Positions 8,181-16,164 of a DNA stretch of 19,504 nt are shown in pieces. This DNA is from an uncultured Oxalobacteraceae bacterium (GTDB lineage Bacteria > Pseudomonadota > Gammaproteobacteria > Burkholderiales > Burkholderiaceae): the NCBI GenBank assembly GCA_946478765.1, contig CAMLDH010000032.1:1-19504 (forward strand), in the 5' to 3' direction. The first letter of the stretch is position 1. Each line of letters opens with the position of its first letter. Under the pieces are notes generated by a model. It made no database searches. It saw only the letters and a list, made by a program, of their open reading frames with translations, and was not told the origin of the DNA. A program made the translations under genes and the position numbers.

Positions 8181-9236
8181 ATGCCTCGCAATGACCATGA
8201 AGTGCAGCCCCAGAGAGCGCAATCAATGGCGCGATCAATGAATTCCGTACGCTTGTGTGGCCTCATCCTGATTTTTTCCGTCCTCAATTTGGCGACTTTT
8301 CCCCAAAACGCGCTCGCGCAAAGCGATGATCCCATCAAACCCGTTCCGACTGAAAACAAGCTGAATCCACGGAAGGTCGCATTGGGCGAGCGGCTCTTTC
8401 ACGATAAGCGGCTGTCCAAAGATAATTCCACGTCATGCGCGAGTTGCCACAACCTGATGCGCGGCGGCATGGACGGGCAAGCGAAGTCGATCGGTATTGG
8501 CGGCGCCAGCGGTGCGGTCAACACCCCCACCGTCTTCAACAGCAGCCTGAATTTCCGTCAATTCTGGGATGGTCGCGCCAACTCGCTTGAAGATCAAGTC
8601 GGCGGCCCTGTCCATAATCCGAAAGAAATGGGCAGCAGCTGGGCGGAAATTCTTGCCAAGCTGTCACAAGACGCCGCCCTGAGCGCGCAGTTCAAGGAAA
8701 TTTACCCGACCGCGCTGCAAGCAAAGAACGTGCAGGATGCGATCGCGACCTTCGAGCGTTCATTGCTTACTCCCAATGCACGCTTTGACCGGTATTTACG
8801 TGGCGACAAAAAGGCGTTGAACGCCGATGAACTCAAGGGCTATCAACTCTTCAAGAGCTACGGTTGCGTAGCGTGCCATCAAGGCGTGAACGTCGGCGGC
8901 AACATGTTTCAGACTTTCGGGGTAATGGCCGATTACTTCGGCAAACGCGGCAACCTGACGGCTGCCGATCTGGGCCGATACAACGTGACGAAAAATGAAG
9001 CCGACAAGCACGTTTTCAAAGTACCCGGCTTGCGCAATGTGGCGTTAACGGCGCCGTACTTCCATGATGGATCGGCAAAAACCCTGAATGAGGCAGTTGA
9101 TGTGATGTTCAAATACCAACTGGGTCGTGCGGCGACACCGCTGGACAAGGACCTCATTATCAAGTTCCTCGGCACACTGACGGGCGAATACAAAGGCCAG
9201 CCGCTCGATCGCATCGACAAGCCGGCGGCACACTAG
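8181..9236 (+). CDS. Di-haem cytochrome c peroxidase (CcpA/MauG family)
   Basis: This 351-residue periplasmic protein is predicted to reduce H2O2 to water using electrons from a c-type cytochrome. Two c-haem sites are visible, C86-A-S-C89-H90 and C229-V-A-C232-H233. Conserved family elements include [13 protein letters not shown] (H74 as likely distal ligand), FWDGRA (W129) and [17 protein letters not shown] (281-297). A signal peptide core lies at about residues 24-45, ending ALAQ. The ATG at 8181 has AGGAAAG close upstream, leaving an unusually long 20-residue N-terminus before the hydrophobic core; an internal Met20 (MNSVRL) would give a standard signal peptide. The kinase gene starts 28 bases after its stop, so the two are likely co-expressed and may be functionally linked. 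Confidence 0.93.
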   Translation: MPRNDHEVQPQRAQSMARSMNSVRLCGLILIFSVLNLATFPQNALAQSDDPIKPVPTENKLNPRKVALGERLFHDKRLSKDNSTSCASCHNLMRGGMDGQAKSIGIGGASGAVNTPTVFNSSLNFRQFWDGRANSLEDQVGGPVHNPKEMGSSWAEILAKLSQDAALSAQFKEIYPTALQAKNVQDAIATFERSLLTPNARFDRYLRGDKKALNADELKGYQLFKSYGCVACHQGVNVGGNMFQTFGVMADYFGKRGNLTAADLGRYNVTKNEADKHVFKVPGLRNVALTAPYFHDGSAKTLNEAVDVMFKYQLGRAATPLDKDLIIKFLGTLTGEYKGQPLDRIDKPAAH

Positions 9237-9264
9237 CTTGCCGGCACGCTACGAAAGTGAACAT

Positions 9265-11835
9265 ATGAACAAGACGCGCATCGTCTCCTTGCTCGCAGCG
9301 GCGGGACTGACTGCCATCCTGGCTTTCTTGATTGGCAAAACGCGCTTGATGGACTTCGACGCCATTAACGAAATCGTCACTACCCTGCGCAACCTCAAGC
9401 AAGTCGATGCGGAATGGAATGTCCATGTATTGCGATCGAAGACAGGAATCAATACCGACTTTGACCAGGTGGCCAGCCCTTTGCCGTTGATCGAGTCGCT
9501 TGAGAGCACACTCCAGGACACGAGCAATGAATTCTGGCAGAGGCATGCCCAGAGCAACGCCCGGCTGTTGCCGATGCTGACGCACTACAAGGAAGTGATG
9601 GACAAGAAGATCTCGATGATCGAGAGCTTCAAATCGCAACACGCGATTGTGCGTAATTCCTCACTCTTCCTGCCCATTGCCGTCGCAGAGCTGATCGACA
9701 TGGTACGTGCGAGTGATGCCAAGGCCGACCGTAAAGCACAGATTGAAGCGTCGCTTAACGCTCTGCTGATAAATACCCTCATTTACATCCAGATGCCGGA
9801 GCAGGGACTGAAAGAAAAAATCGAAGAGGAAACGCAGGCGCTGCACCAACAGTCCGCAGCGCTGCCCGCACCTGTGCAAGACCGTATTGCCGCGCTGGTG
9901 TCGCATGTTGGCGTGATTTTGATAAAGCAACAAACCGGCAACCGACTCCTTGCCGATTTGCTCGCGCTGCCTACCGCGGCAGCCATCGATGCATTAAGCG
10001 AGGCGCACCTCCAGGAGCATGAAAAGTTGCTGGTCGAACGGCAGAAATACAGCCAAGCGCTGGTCGCCTACGCGATTTTCCTGCTGTTTCTGCTTGCTTA
10101 CGCCGGCATGCGCTTATTCAAGAGCTATCAGGTTCTTAATACAACGAACTTGGCATTGAAAAAAAATAACGATGATCTGCTTGAGTCGCAAGTGCAACTG
10201 GTACAAGCCAAAGAGCAGGCCGAGGCAGCCAGCCGAGCCAAAAGCGATTTTCTGGCCAACATGAGTCACGAAATTCGCACGCCGATGAACAGCGTCATTG
10301 GCATGGCGCACCTGGCCCTCAGAAGCAATCTCACCTCCAGGCAGCGCGACTACATCGAAAAAATCCTCAGTTCCGGCCAGCACTTGCTGGACCTCATCAA
10401 CGACATTCTCGACTTTTCCAAGATTGAAGCCGGCATGCTGACGTTGGAAATGGCCGCATTCGATCTCGATCAGGTGATGCGCAATGTCGCCAGCCAAGTG
10501 GCAGTGAAAGCCAAGGAAAAGGCGCTGAAATTCAGCATCGAGACGGAAGCCGGCGTCACACGCCGGTTATGCGGAGATGCGCTACGGTTAACACAGGTGC
10601 TGCTCAATTTGAGCGACAATGCCGTCAAGTTCACCGCACGCGGCGCAGTCATTGTCCGCGTCAAAGCGCTGGAAGAGAGCGGCGCCGCGGCCCGGCTTCG
10701 TTTTGAAGTCCAGGATAGCGGCATCGGCATAAGCCAGGAACAGGTTACCGGCTTATTCCAGTCATTCCACCAGGCCGACGCATCCACCACACGCAACTAT
10801 GGCGGCACGGGCCTTGGGCTTGCCATCAGCAAGCGCCTGGTCGAACAAATGCAAGGGGAGATCGGCATCGAAAGTCAGGCGGGCCAGGGGAGCACTTTCT
10901 GGTTCACCGTGCGCCTCGATAAAGATTTAACGCCGGCATTACGCCCGCCCGTCATCCGCCGGACCACCGCAACGGGAAACGAGACACAAGCGGTCGCCCC
11001 CCATCAGCCGGCATTGGATGGCGCATGCATCCTCCTGGTCGAGGACAACGCCTTTAATCAGCAAGTGGCCAGCGAATTTCTGAAGGATGCCGGCGCCAGG
11101 GTAAGCATCGCCGCACATGGGCAAGAAGCGCTCGACCTGATGCGGCGCGAACGTTTTGACTGCGTGCTGATGGATGTCCAGATGCCGGTCATGGATGGCC
11201 TGGAAGCCACGCGACGGATACGCGCCGATCCCGCTCTGGCGGACATCAAGGTGATTGCCATGACAGCGAACGCCAGCAACGAAGACCGGCAGCGTTGCCT
11301 GGCAGCCGGAATGGATCACTTCCTCACAAAACCGATCTCGCCCGAGGGACTCTACCGCGCTCTGGCAAAGTATGTAACGCCGCGTCCGGAGGCCGCTTCC
11401 ATCGCCGCATCTGCGGTAGCGCTGCCTGCCGCAACGGCTGCCAACCCGGCGTCTCTGGCAAGCGATCCGCAGGTGATCGACCTTAGGGTATTGGCAAAAA
11501 ATTTCGAAAACAACCCCGAGAAGGTCCGCAAGTTTGCGTTCAGGTTCCTGGAGAGTGCACAGCAAAGCATCGCTGAGGTTGACGCTGCGCTGGCACGGGA
11601 AGACCTCCCTTTGCTGAAGGCACTAGGGCATCGCAACAAATCCAGTGCACGCTCGGTCGGCGCCTTGGGTTTGGCACAGCTGTGGCAAGCCCTCGAACTG
11701 CCGCAAGAAAACGGCAGTGTCGAGCAGGCACGGGAGATTGTCTGCCAACTGCAACCATTGCTGGCGCAGATCGAAACCCACATTGCGGCTTCATTTGACC
11801 ATCGTGACGGACCGATGCAGGTTGTTTCTTTTTGA
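9265..11835 (+). CDS. Membrane hybrid histidine kinase (periplasmic sensor-HisKA-HATPase-REC-Hpt)
   Basis: This 856-residue sensor kinase has a first membrane helix (about 6-24), an all-helical periplasmic region (about 28-265) and a second helix (about 267-285). The periplasmic start [15 protein letters not shown] resembles the DAHL sensor family; that match is tentative. A coiled coil (about 295-325) leads to HisKA with H335 in SHEIRTPMN. The HATPase domain shows the N-box ([11 protein letters not shown]), DSGIGIS and [10 protein letters not shown] receiver domain (about 587-702) has phospho-acceptor D637 (LMDVQMP), T667 and K689, and a final Hpt domain has H789 in LGHRNKSS. It thus holds a complete four-step phosphorelay, but no output regulator is nearby. 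The start at 9265 is an ATG; a TTG at 9238 is less likely. Its last 300 codons recur in the downstream fusion gene. Confidence 0.95.
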   Translation: MNKTRIVSLLAAAGLTAILAFLIGKTRLMDFDAINEIVTTLRNLKQVDAEWNVHVLRSKTGINTDFDQVASPLPLIESLESTLQDTSNEFWQRHAQSNARLLPMLTHYKEVMDKKISMIESFKSQHAIVRNSSLFLPIAVAELIDMVRASDAKADRKAQIEASLNALLINTLIYIQMPEQGLKEKIEEETQALHQQSAALPAPVQDRIAALVSHVGVILIKQQTGNRLLADLLALPTAAAIDALSEAHLQEHEKLLVERQKYSQALVAYAIFLLFLLAYAGMRLFKSYQVLNTTNLALKKNNDDLLESQVQLVQAKEQAEAASRAKSDFLANMSHEIRTPMNSVIGMAHLALRSNLTSRQRDYIEKILSSGQHLLDLINDILDFSKIEAGMLTLEMAAFDLDQVMRNVASQVAVKAKEKALKFSIETEAGVTRRLCGDALRLTQVLLNLSDNAVKFTARGAVIVRVKALEESGAAARLRFEVQDSGIGISQEQVTGLFQSFHQADASTTRNYGGTGLGLAISKRLVEQMQGEIGIESQAGQGSTFWFTVRLDKDLTPALRPPVIRRTTATGNETQAVAPHQPALDGACILLVEDNAFNQQVASEFLKDAGARVSIAAHGQEALDLMRRERFDCVLMDVQMPVMDGLEATRRIRADPALADIKVIAMTANASNEDRQRCLAAGMDHFLTKPISPEGLYRALAKYVTPRPEAASIAASAVALPAATAANPASLASDPQVIDLRVLAKNFENNPEKVRKFAFRFLESAQQSIAEVDAALAREDLPLLKALGHRNKSSARSVGALGLAQLWQALELPQENGSVEQAREIVCQLQPLLAQIETHIAASFDHRDGPMQVVSF

Positions 11836-11872
11836 AGACTGCCCTCAACAAAACACCATAGCCAGTATGAGG
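10947..11872 (+). repeat. Direct repeat copy 1: REC-Hpt coding segment and stop-flanking bases
   Basis: This segment matches 14374-15321 at about 93% identity by eye, including the linker before the receiver, the receiver, the Hpt domain and about 37 bases past the kinase stop codon. A block of about 160 bases around the phospho-acceptor site is identical. Similarity begins at GCCCGTCATC and ends after GCCAGTATGAGG. Here the reading frame stops at TGA (11833-11835). Confidence 0.9.
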
Positions 11873-12322
11873 CCACATGCACCACACGTTCGCGCTGTTC
11901 GACGACACATGGCAACTACAACTGGACGCACAGCACCTCCGAATGCAACGAGGAGAACCTAGTGCGAGGCAGTATGCTCCCCCGGATCTGGACCGGATTT
12001 TCAGTTCAGATGACAGCCGGCGCACCGACGCCAAGCCAGTGATTTTCTGCAAGCCGCGCAACGCGGTGACCGCAGGAGTGAAAAAATACAACAGCAGCAA
12101 GCCGACGTACTAATCAAAAAAGAAGTCCCGGTTCATTTCGTGATAGCGTTGCCACAGCACAATTTTTAAACCTTTATGAGAAGGCTTTAAAAAACCACAA
12201 ACTGGCTATTCCTGGCAAAAACTGGCTTTTTCAAGCGACCTGATCCATTGATTTCCGACTTTTTAAAACCTTCTCCTAAGGGCTGAACAGTTACCAAAAA
12301 ACAAAACTTTGGGAGACTATTA
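11836..12322 (+). other. Intergenic region ahead of the IDO-b5 fusion gene
   Basis: The first 37 bases belong to repeat copy 1. From 11873 to about 12113 the DNA has ordinary GC content and one plus-strand frame of 78 codons (11877-12113), but it shows no recognisable family or ribosome site and I do not call it. From about 12114 to 12322 the DNA is strongly AT-rich, with inverted and direct repeats described separately, and very likely holds the promoter and leader of the fusion gene. Confidence 0.6.
12163..12275 (+). promoter_or_regulatory. Leader with three related TTTTTAAA-CCTT elements (alternative hairpins)
   Basis: Arm 1 TTTTTAAACCTT (12163-12174) pairs with arm 2 AAGGCTTTAAAAA (12181-12193) with one bulged base and a six-base loop. 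Arm 2, extended as GAGAAGGCTTTAAAAA (12178-12193), also pairs 15 of 16 with arm 3 TTTTTAAAACCTTCTC (12260-12275). In between, AAACTGGCT occurs twice (12199-12207 and 12219-12227), exactly 20 bases apart. The arrangement permits two mutually exclusive hairpins or a repeated operator. It lies 48-160 bases before the fusion gene start. The function is inferred. Confidence 0.45.
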
Positions 12323-15289
12323 ATGAATTGCCGTTCGATTGTAGAGAGTTTGTCTGTTTCGAAAAAAGTTGACGGTTACTTGTCGGTCAAGCATGGATTC
12401 TTGCCTCCGTCTTTGCCGCTGAAACAACTATCCGAAAAATATTCGGTCTGGGATGAGTTTGCTGCAATGATCCCGGAGCTCTATTTTTCGAATCAAACTC
12501 AGAAGATCTTGAATGAGATGACTCTCCTATCGATCGATGATTTGACTGACGAAGAATTGCCAAGAGCTTCGCTGGTATTGAGCCTGCTTGCTCATGCTTA
12601 TTGGCGCCATGGAAGTGATAGAGCATTTTCTGTCAGGATGAGCTCTGCTGACGCTTACTTGCCTGAATCGATTGAGAAGCCGTGGAAGGAAATCACTGAA
12701 AGATTAGGGAGAGGCTCTCGACCGTTTCAGGGATTCTATGATTTGTTCATCAATAATTTTGAAATAATTTCGAGAGTTGGTGACCAAGGAGAATATTCTC
12801 TTGATGAGATCACGATTGAAAATACGAATGCTCTCGTCAAAAGCTTTGGAAATCAGGCCGAGAGGGTCTTTTATATGGCCTTTGTTGAAATGCATGCTTT
12901 GGCCTCCCCATTGGTTGGAATCATTCTGGAGATCGAAGATGCGATTGGGCAGAATAACCCAGAATCTCCTTTGCGAATTGTTGATGCTCTTCGACGCATA
13001 GAAGAAATATTAAAGAAATGCGTAAGAGCATTGAAGAAAATAAGCCCGATGGTAGGCCACAAGACCTTTTGTGATCCGGTCTTGTGGTCGAAAACCGTTG
13101 CCATCTTCGCGGTGTCACCCACTTCAACGGTGCAAGGAGGGACCAGTGGCGCCTTTGCCCCCTTAGCCTTGACGCTCGACGCCCTGTTGAATCGCAGGAA
13201 ATATGAGTCCGAGTATGGTCAATATGTTACGACCGAAAGGAACCTGTTAATGCCTGCTCACATCATCGAATTTGTAAAGGCGACAAGCAGAATCGATCTG
13301 ATGGGTTTTATCAAGAACCAGCGTTCATCCCCTGAAATCTATGCCGACCTTGCTGACGCTTATAACCGTACGATAGATGCCTATGCCGGGCCGGAGGGTT
13401 TCCTGGGAAGGCACATTTCCAAGGTGTTTAACTATCTTGGGGTTTCAACCATGGTTGGAAGGAACCAGTCCACGAGCGGTCATGAAAGGTTTGTTCATGA
13501 GAAAACGTGGGTTCATGTTAGTAAATCCCTCAATGTCTCCAGATTGGAACGCCCTCAAAAAGAAATCGCATGTGAAGAGCCTGCTGATGAAGATAAAACC
13601 GTAGAAATCCCGGAGAACTTGCCTGTTTACAGCCGACTGGATCTTGCAAGGCACCACAGGCCTGACGACTATTGGGTTGTGATCGACGGATACGTTTATG
13701 ACCTGACTGATTTTCTTGATAAACATCCTGGGGGATCTGAAATCATGTTGGCTTATGCCAGTCAGGATGTGTCTTCCCTCTTCCATTCCATTCCTGAGCA
13801 TTCGAAATCCCACATTATAAAAATGAGAAGTCGTTATTTGATCGGCAAATTTGTGGAGAATACTTGTTCTGACCCGGGTTTCATTTCATGGAATTATCTA
13901 CTGGAAAAGCTGATTTTCATACGTTCAATTATTTTTGTGCAATATAACCACGCGGTGGACAAGAGGCTGAAGGCTCTATTTTCGGGACACACTCATAAGA
14001 ATTTCATTCACGAGCATATGGCTCAAATTGTTGGCGCCATAGAATCGGTGCAGGGCCACTTTGATCCTGATGAAGTCTGGAAGAAACTTAAAGAGAATGA
14101 TTTCATCACGAATCAGGATCTGAGAGGAGAATTCAGTAAAGAACAAACGGCCCATTTTGATGCCGCCTCCCATTTGTTCGAAAAAGAAGATCTGCAACTG
14201 GTTGACAGTCTTATCGGGTTTGCCTTGGAAGTTCTGGAAGATGAGGCGTACGAGAACAAAAGAAAGATGAAAAGCTTTATTAATTTAATCAATCGTTGGT
14301 TGCTTGATCACCTCGGCACCATTCGACTGATTGAGAGGCAAGAAGAAACATTGTTTGGCAAGACCGCTGTCTTGCCCGTCATCGGCCAGACCACCGCAAC
14401 GGGAAACGAGACGCAAGCGGCCGCCCCCTATCAGCCAGCATTGGATGGCGCATGCATCCTTCTGGTCGAGGACAATGCATTCAATCAGCAAGTGACCAGC
14501 GAATTTCTGGAAGATGCCGGCGCCAGGGTAAGCATCGCCGCGCACGGGCAAGAAGCGCTCGACCTGATGCGGCGCGAACGTTTTGACTGCGTGCTGATGG
14601 ATGTCCAGATGCCGGTCATGGATGGCCTGGAAGCCACGCGACGGATACGCGCCGATCCCGCTCTGGCGGACATCAAGGTGATTGCCATGACGGCAAACGC
14701 CAGCAACGAAGACCGGCAGCGTTGCCTGGCAGCCGGGATGGATGACTTCATCACGAAACCGATCTCGCCCGAGGGACTCTATCGCGCTCTGGCAAAGCAT
14801 GTAACGCCGCGTCAGGAGGCCGCTTCCATCACAGCATCTGCCGACACACTGCCTGCCGAAACGGCGGCCAACCCGGCATCTCTGGCAAGCGACCCGCAGG
14901 TGATCGACCTTAGGGTATTGGCAAAAGTTTTCGAGAATAATCCCGAGAAGGTCCGCAAGTCTGCCTTCCAGTTTCTGGAGAGCGTACAGCAAAGCATCGC
15001 TGAGGTTAACGCTGCGCTGGCACGGGAAGACCTCCCTTTGCTGAAGGCACTAGGGCACCGCAACAAGTCCAGTGCATCCTCGGTCGGCGCCTTAGGCTTG
15101 GCACAGCTGTGGCAAGCCCTCGAACAGATGCAAGAAAACGGCAATGTCGAGCAGGCACGGGAGATTGTCTGTCAACTGCAACCATTGCTGGCGCAGATCG
15201 AAACCCACATTGCGGCTTCATTTGACCATCGTGACGGACCGATTACAGGTTGTTCCTTTTTGAAGACTGCCCTCAACAAAACACCATAG
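12323..15289 (+). CDS. IDO-like haem dioxygenase / cytochrome b5 / receiver / Hpt fusion protein
   Basis: This 988-residue protein has no membrane helix. Residues about 15-400 match the indoleamine 2,3-dioxygenase superfamily: HGFLPPSLP, VWDEFAAMIPEL, MTLLSIDDLTDE, GGTSG (272-276), D286 in LTLDALLN, LLMPAH (308-313) and FLGRHISKVFNYL with probable proximal haem ligand H364. Residues about 433-510 are a cytochrome b5 domain with H468-PGG and second ligand H493 (PEHSKS). Residues 511-680 are helical, with clustered histidines (GHTHKNFIHEH, 555-565), and unrecognised. Then come a receiver (711-825; D717, D760, T790, K812) and an Hpt domain (H912), copied from the upstream kinase. There is no kinase domain. 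The ATG has GGGAG seven bases upstream. Codons up to about 14370 are AT-richer than the neighbours, suggesting transfer. Substrate and output are unknown; it may be an oxygenase, a haem sensor or both. Confidence 0.85.
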   Translation: MNCRSIVESLSVSKKVDGYLSVKHGFLPPSLPLKQLSEKYSVWDEFAAMIPELYFSNQTQKILNEMTLLSIDDLTDEELPRASLVLSLLAHAYWRHGSDRAFSVRMSSADAYLPESIEKPWKEITERLGRGSRPFQGFYDLFINNFEIISRVGDQGEYSLDEITIENTNALVKSFGNQAERVFYMAFVEMHALASPLVGIILEIEDAIGQNNPESPLRIVDALRRIEEILKKCVRALKKISPMVGHKTFCDPVLWSKTVAIFAVSPTSTVQGGTSGAFAPLALTLDALLNRRKYESEYGQYVTTERNLLMPAHIIEFVKATSRIDLMGFIKNQRSSPEIYADLADAYNRTIDAYAGPEGFLGRHISKVFNYLGVSTMVGRNQSTSGHERFVHEKTWVHVSKSLNVSRLERPQKEIACEEPADEDKTVEIPENLPVYSRLDLARHHRPDDYWVVIDGYVYDLTDFLDKHPGGSEIMLAYASQDVSSLFHSIPEHSKSHIIKMRSRYLIGKFVENTCSDPGFISWNYLLEKLIFIRSIIFVQYNHAVDKRLKALFSGHTHKNFIHEHMAQIVGAIESVQGHFDPDEVWKKLKENDFITNQDLRGEFSKEQTAHFDAASHLFEKEDLQLVDSLIGFALEVLEDEAYENKRKMKSFINLINRWLLDHLGTIRLIERQEETLFGKTAVLPVIGQTTATGNETQAAAPYQPALDGACILLVEDNAFNQQVTSEFLEDAGARVSIAAHGQEALDLMRRERFDCVLMDVQMPVMDGLEATRRIRADPALADIKVIAMTANASNEDRQRCLAAGMDDFITKPISPEGLYRALAKHVTPRQEAASITASADTLPAETAANPASLASDPQVIDLRVLAKVFENNPEKVRKSAFQFLESVQQSIAEVNAALAREDLPLLKALGHRNKSSASSVGALGLAQLWQALEQMQENGNVEQAREIVCQLQPLLAQIETHIAASFDHRDGPITGCSFLKTALNKTP

Positions 15290-15321
15290 CCAGCATGGCT
15301 GCGTCGTCAGCCAGCATGAGG
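14374..15321 (+). repeat. Direct repeat copy 2: REC-Hpt segment inside the fusion gene
   Basis: This is the second copy of the segment at 10947-11872. Near its end it has one extra base (GATTACAGG here against GATGCAGG there), which shifts the frame past the TGA used by the kinase and extends the protein by about ten codons to a TAG at 15287-15289. Just after the stop, AGCCAGCATG is itself repeated (15288-15297 and 15309-15318), a 21-base insertion relative to copy 1. Similarity to copy 1 ends at about 15321. Confidence 0.9.
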
Positions 15322-15666
15322 GTGAGTGTAACGGGCCATATCAAGGCATGCGCGGGAAGAGCGTGAAGTGTGTGTTTGAGCATTGGTATATTTTTTCGTC
15401 AGAGCCATCCGGCTGAAAAACCAAGGCGCCGCTAAGGCCACCTCGCGTACAAAGAATTTCAAGAAAATGCGAGATCGCATCCCAATCGTTCATACCGAAT
15501 GGAAGCTGATCACGCATCAACAGCGAATTCCAAAGCCGTTGATATAATCCCTCTGGTTTTCTCTTGCATTGCCATGCCCTTGCAGCTACATGCAGGAGCC
15601 ATCTTTAGCGATGCCTCTCAATTAAAATCTCTTCTGATTTTTATCCTCCAAAGTGAAAGGCCTATC
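15290..15666 (+). other. Intergenic region between the fusion gene and the copper chaperone gene
   Basis: The first about 30 bases are the end of repeat copy 2. The rest contains no gene I can name. A minus-strand frame of 50 codons (15341-15493, beginning MNDWDAISHFLEIL) looks protein-like but has no ribosome site or known family. A weak imperfect hairpin lies near 15391-15420. An extended -10 promoter element is at 15540-15548. Confidence 0.5.
15540..15548 (+). promoter_or_regulatory. Extended -10 promoter element upstream of the PCu(A)C gene
   Basis: TGATATAAT contains a perfect TATAAT preceded by TG at the extended -10 position. No good -35 is visible, which is tolerated with an extended -10. 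It would start transcription about 112 bases before the chaperone start codon. Confidence 0.4.
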
Positions 15667-16164
15667 ATGCATTTCCGTTCGATTCTTACCTTGGCGATCG
15701 CATTCACCTTCGGCGCAGCGGCCCATGCAGATGATTACAAGGCGGGCGATCTGCGCATACAGCATCCGTACGCCCGTGCCACCGTCGCCCATCAGCCAAG
15801 CGGCGCAGCGTACCTGGCAATTGAAAACAAGGGCAAGAATGCCGACAAGCTGATCGCGGTGTCGTCACCCGTCGCGAAAAGCGCCGAAATCCATTCGATG
15901 TCCATGGATGGCAATGTGATGAAAATGCGGGAAGTGGATGGCATTGAAATCAAGCCGTCTGCGCGCGTGGCGATGGAGCCAGGCCATCATGGCTATCACA
16001 TCATGTTGGTCGGCTTGAAGCAGCCGTTGAAGGCAGGCGACAAATTTCCGCTTACCTTGACCTTTGAAAAATCGGGCAAAGTGGACGTATCGGTGTCGGT
16101 GGAAGAGAAGAATGCAAAAAGCGGCAAGGCAGACGCCGATGCAGCCGCGCATCAGCATCATTAA
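15667..16164 (+). CDS. Periplasmic PCu(A)C-type copper chaperone
   Basis: This 165-residue secreted protein is predicted to bind Cu(I) and deliver it to the CuA or CuB site of cytochrome oxidase. A signal peptide (1-21, ending AAAHA) precedes a cupredoxin-like domain starting DLRIQHPYARAT. The copper ligands are H76 (EIHSM), M87 (ten residues later), H111 and M113 (YHIML). The spacing M87 to H111 is 23 residues rather than the usual 21, owing to a two-residue insertion in EPGHHGYHIM. A His-rich tail (HQHH) follows a lysine and alanine-rich linker. The frame is open from 15499, but the ATG at 15667 starts a proper signal peptide and has AAAGG upstream. It stands alone, separate from the cox operon. 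Confidence 0.9.
   Translation: MHFRSILTLAIAFTFGAAAHADDYKAGDLRIQHPYARATVAHQPSGAAYLAIENKGKNADKLIAVSSPVAKSAEIHSMSMDGNVMKMREVDGIEIKPSARVAMEPGHHGYHIMLVGLKQPLKAGDKFPLTLTFEKSGKVDVSVSVEEKNAKSGKADADAAAHQHH

Noticed and set aside
11877..12113. A 78-codon plus-strand frame between the kinase and the fusion gene.
   Set aside because: No family resemblance and no convincing ribosome site; other frames in the same stretch are equally open.
11873..14373. A mobile element carrying the IDO-b5 gene between the direct repeats.
   Set aside because: No transposase, integrase or short target-site duplication is visible; the flanking repeats are copies of kinase coding sequence, so recombination or segment duplication explains the layout better.
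15391..15420. Imperfect hairpin around AGCC-ATCC-GGCT flanked by T and A runs, considered as a terminator of the fusion gene.
   Set aside because: The stem is interrupted by a five-base bulge and no T-run follows on either strand.
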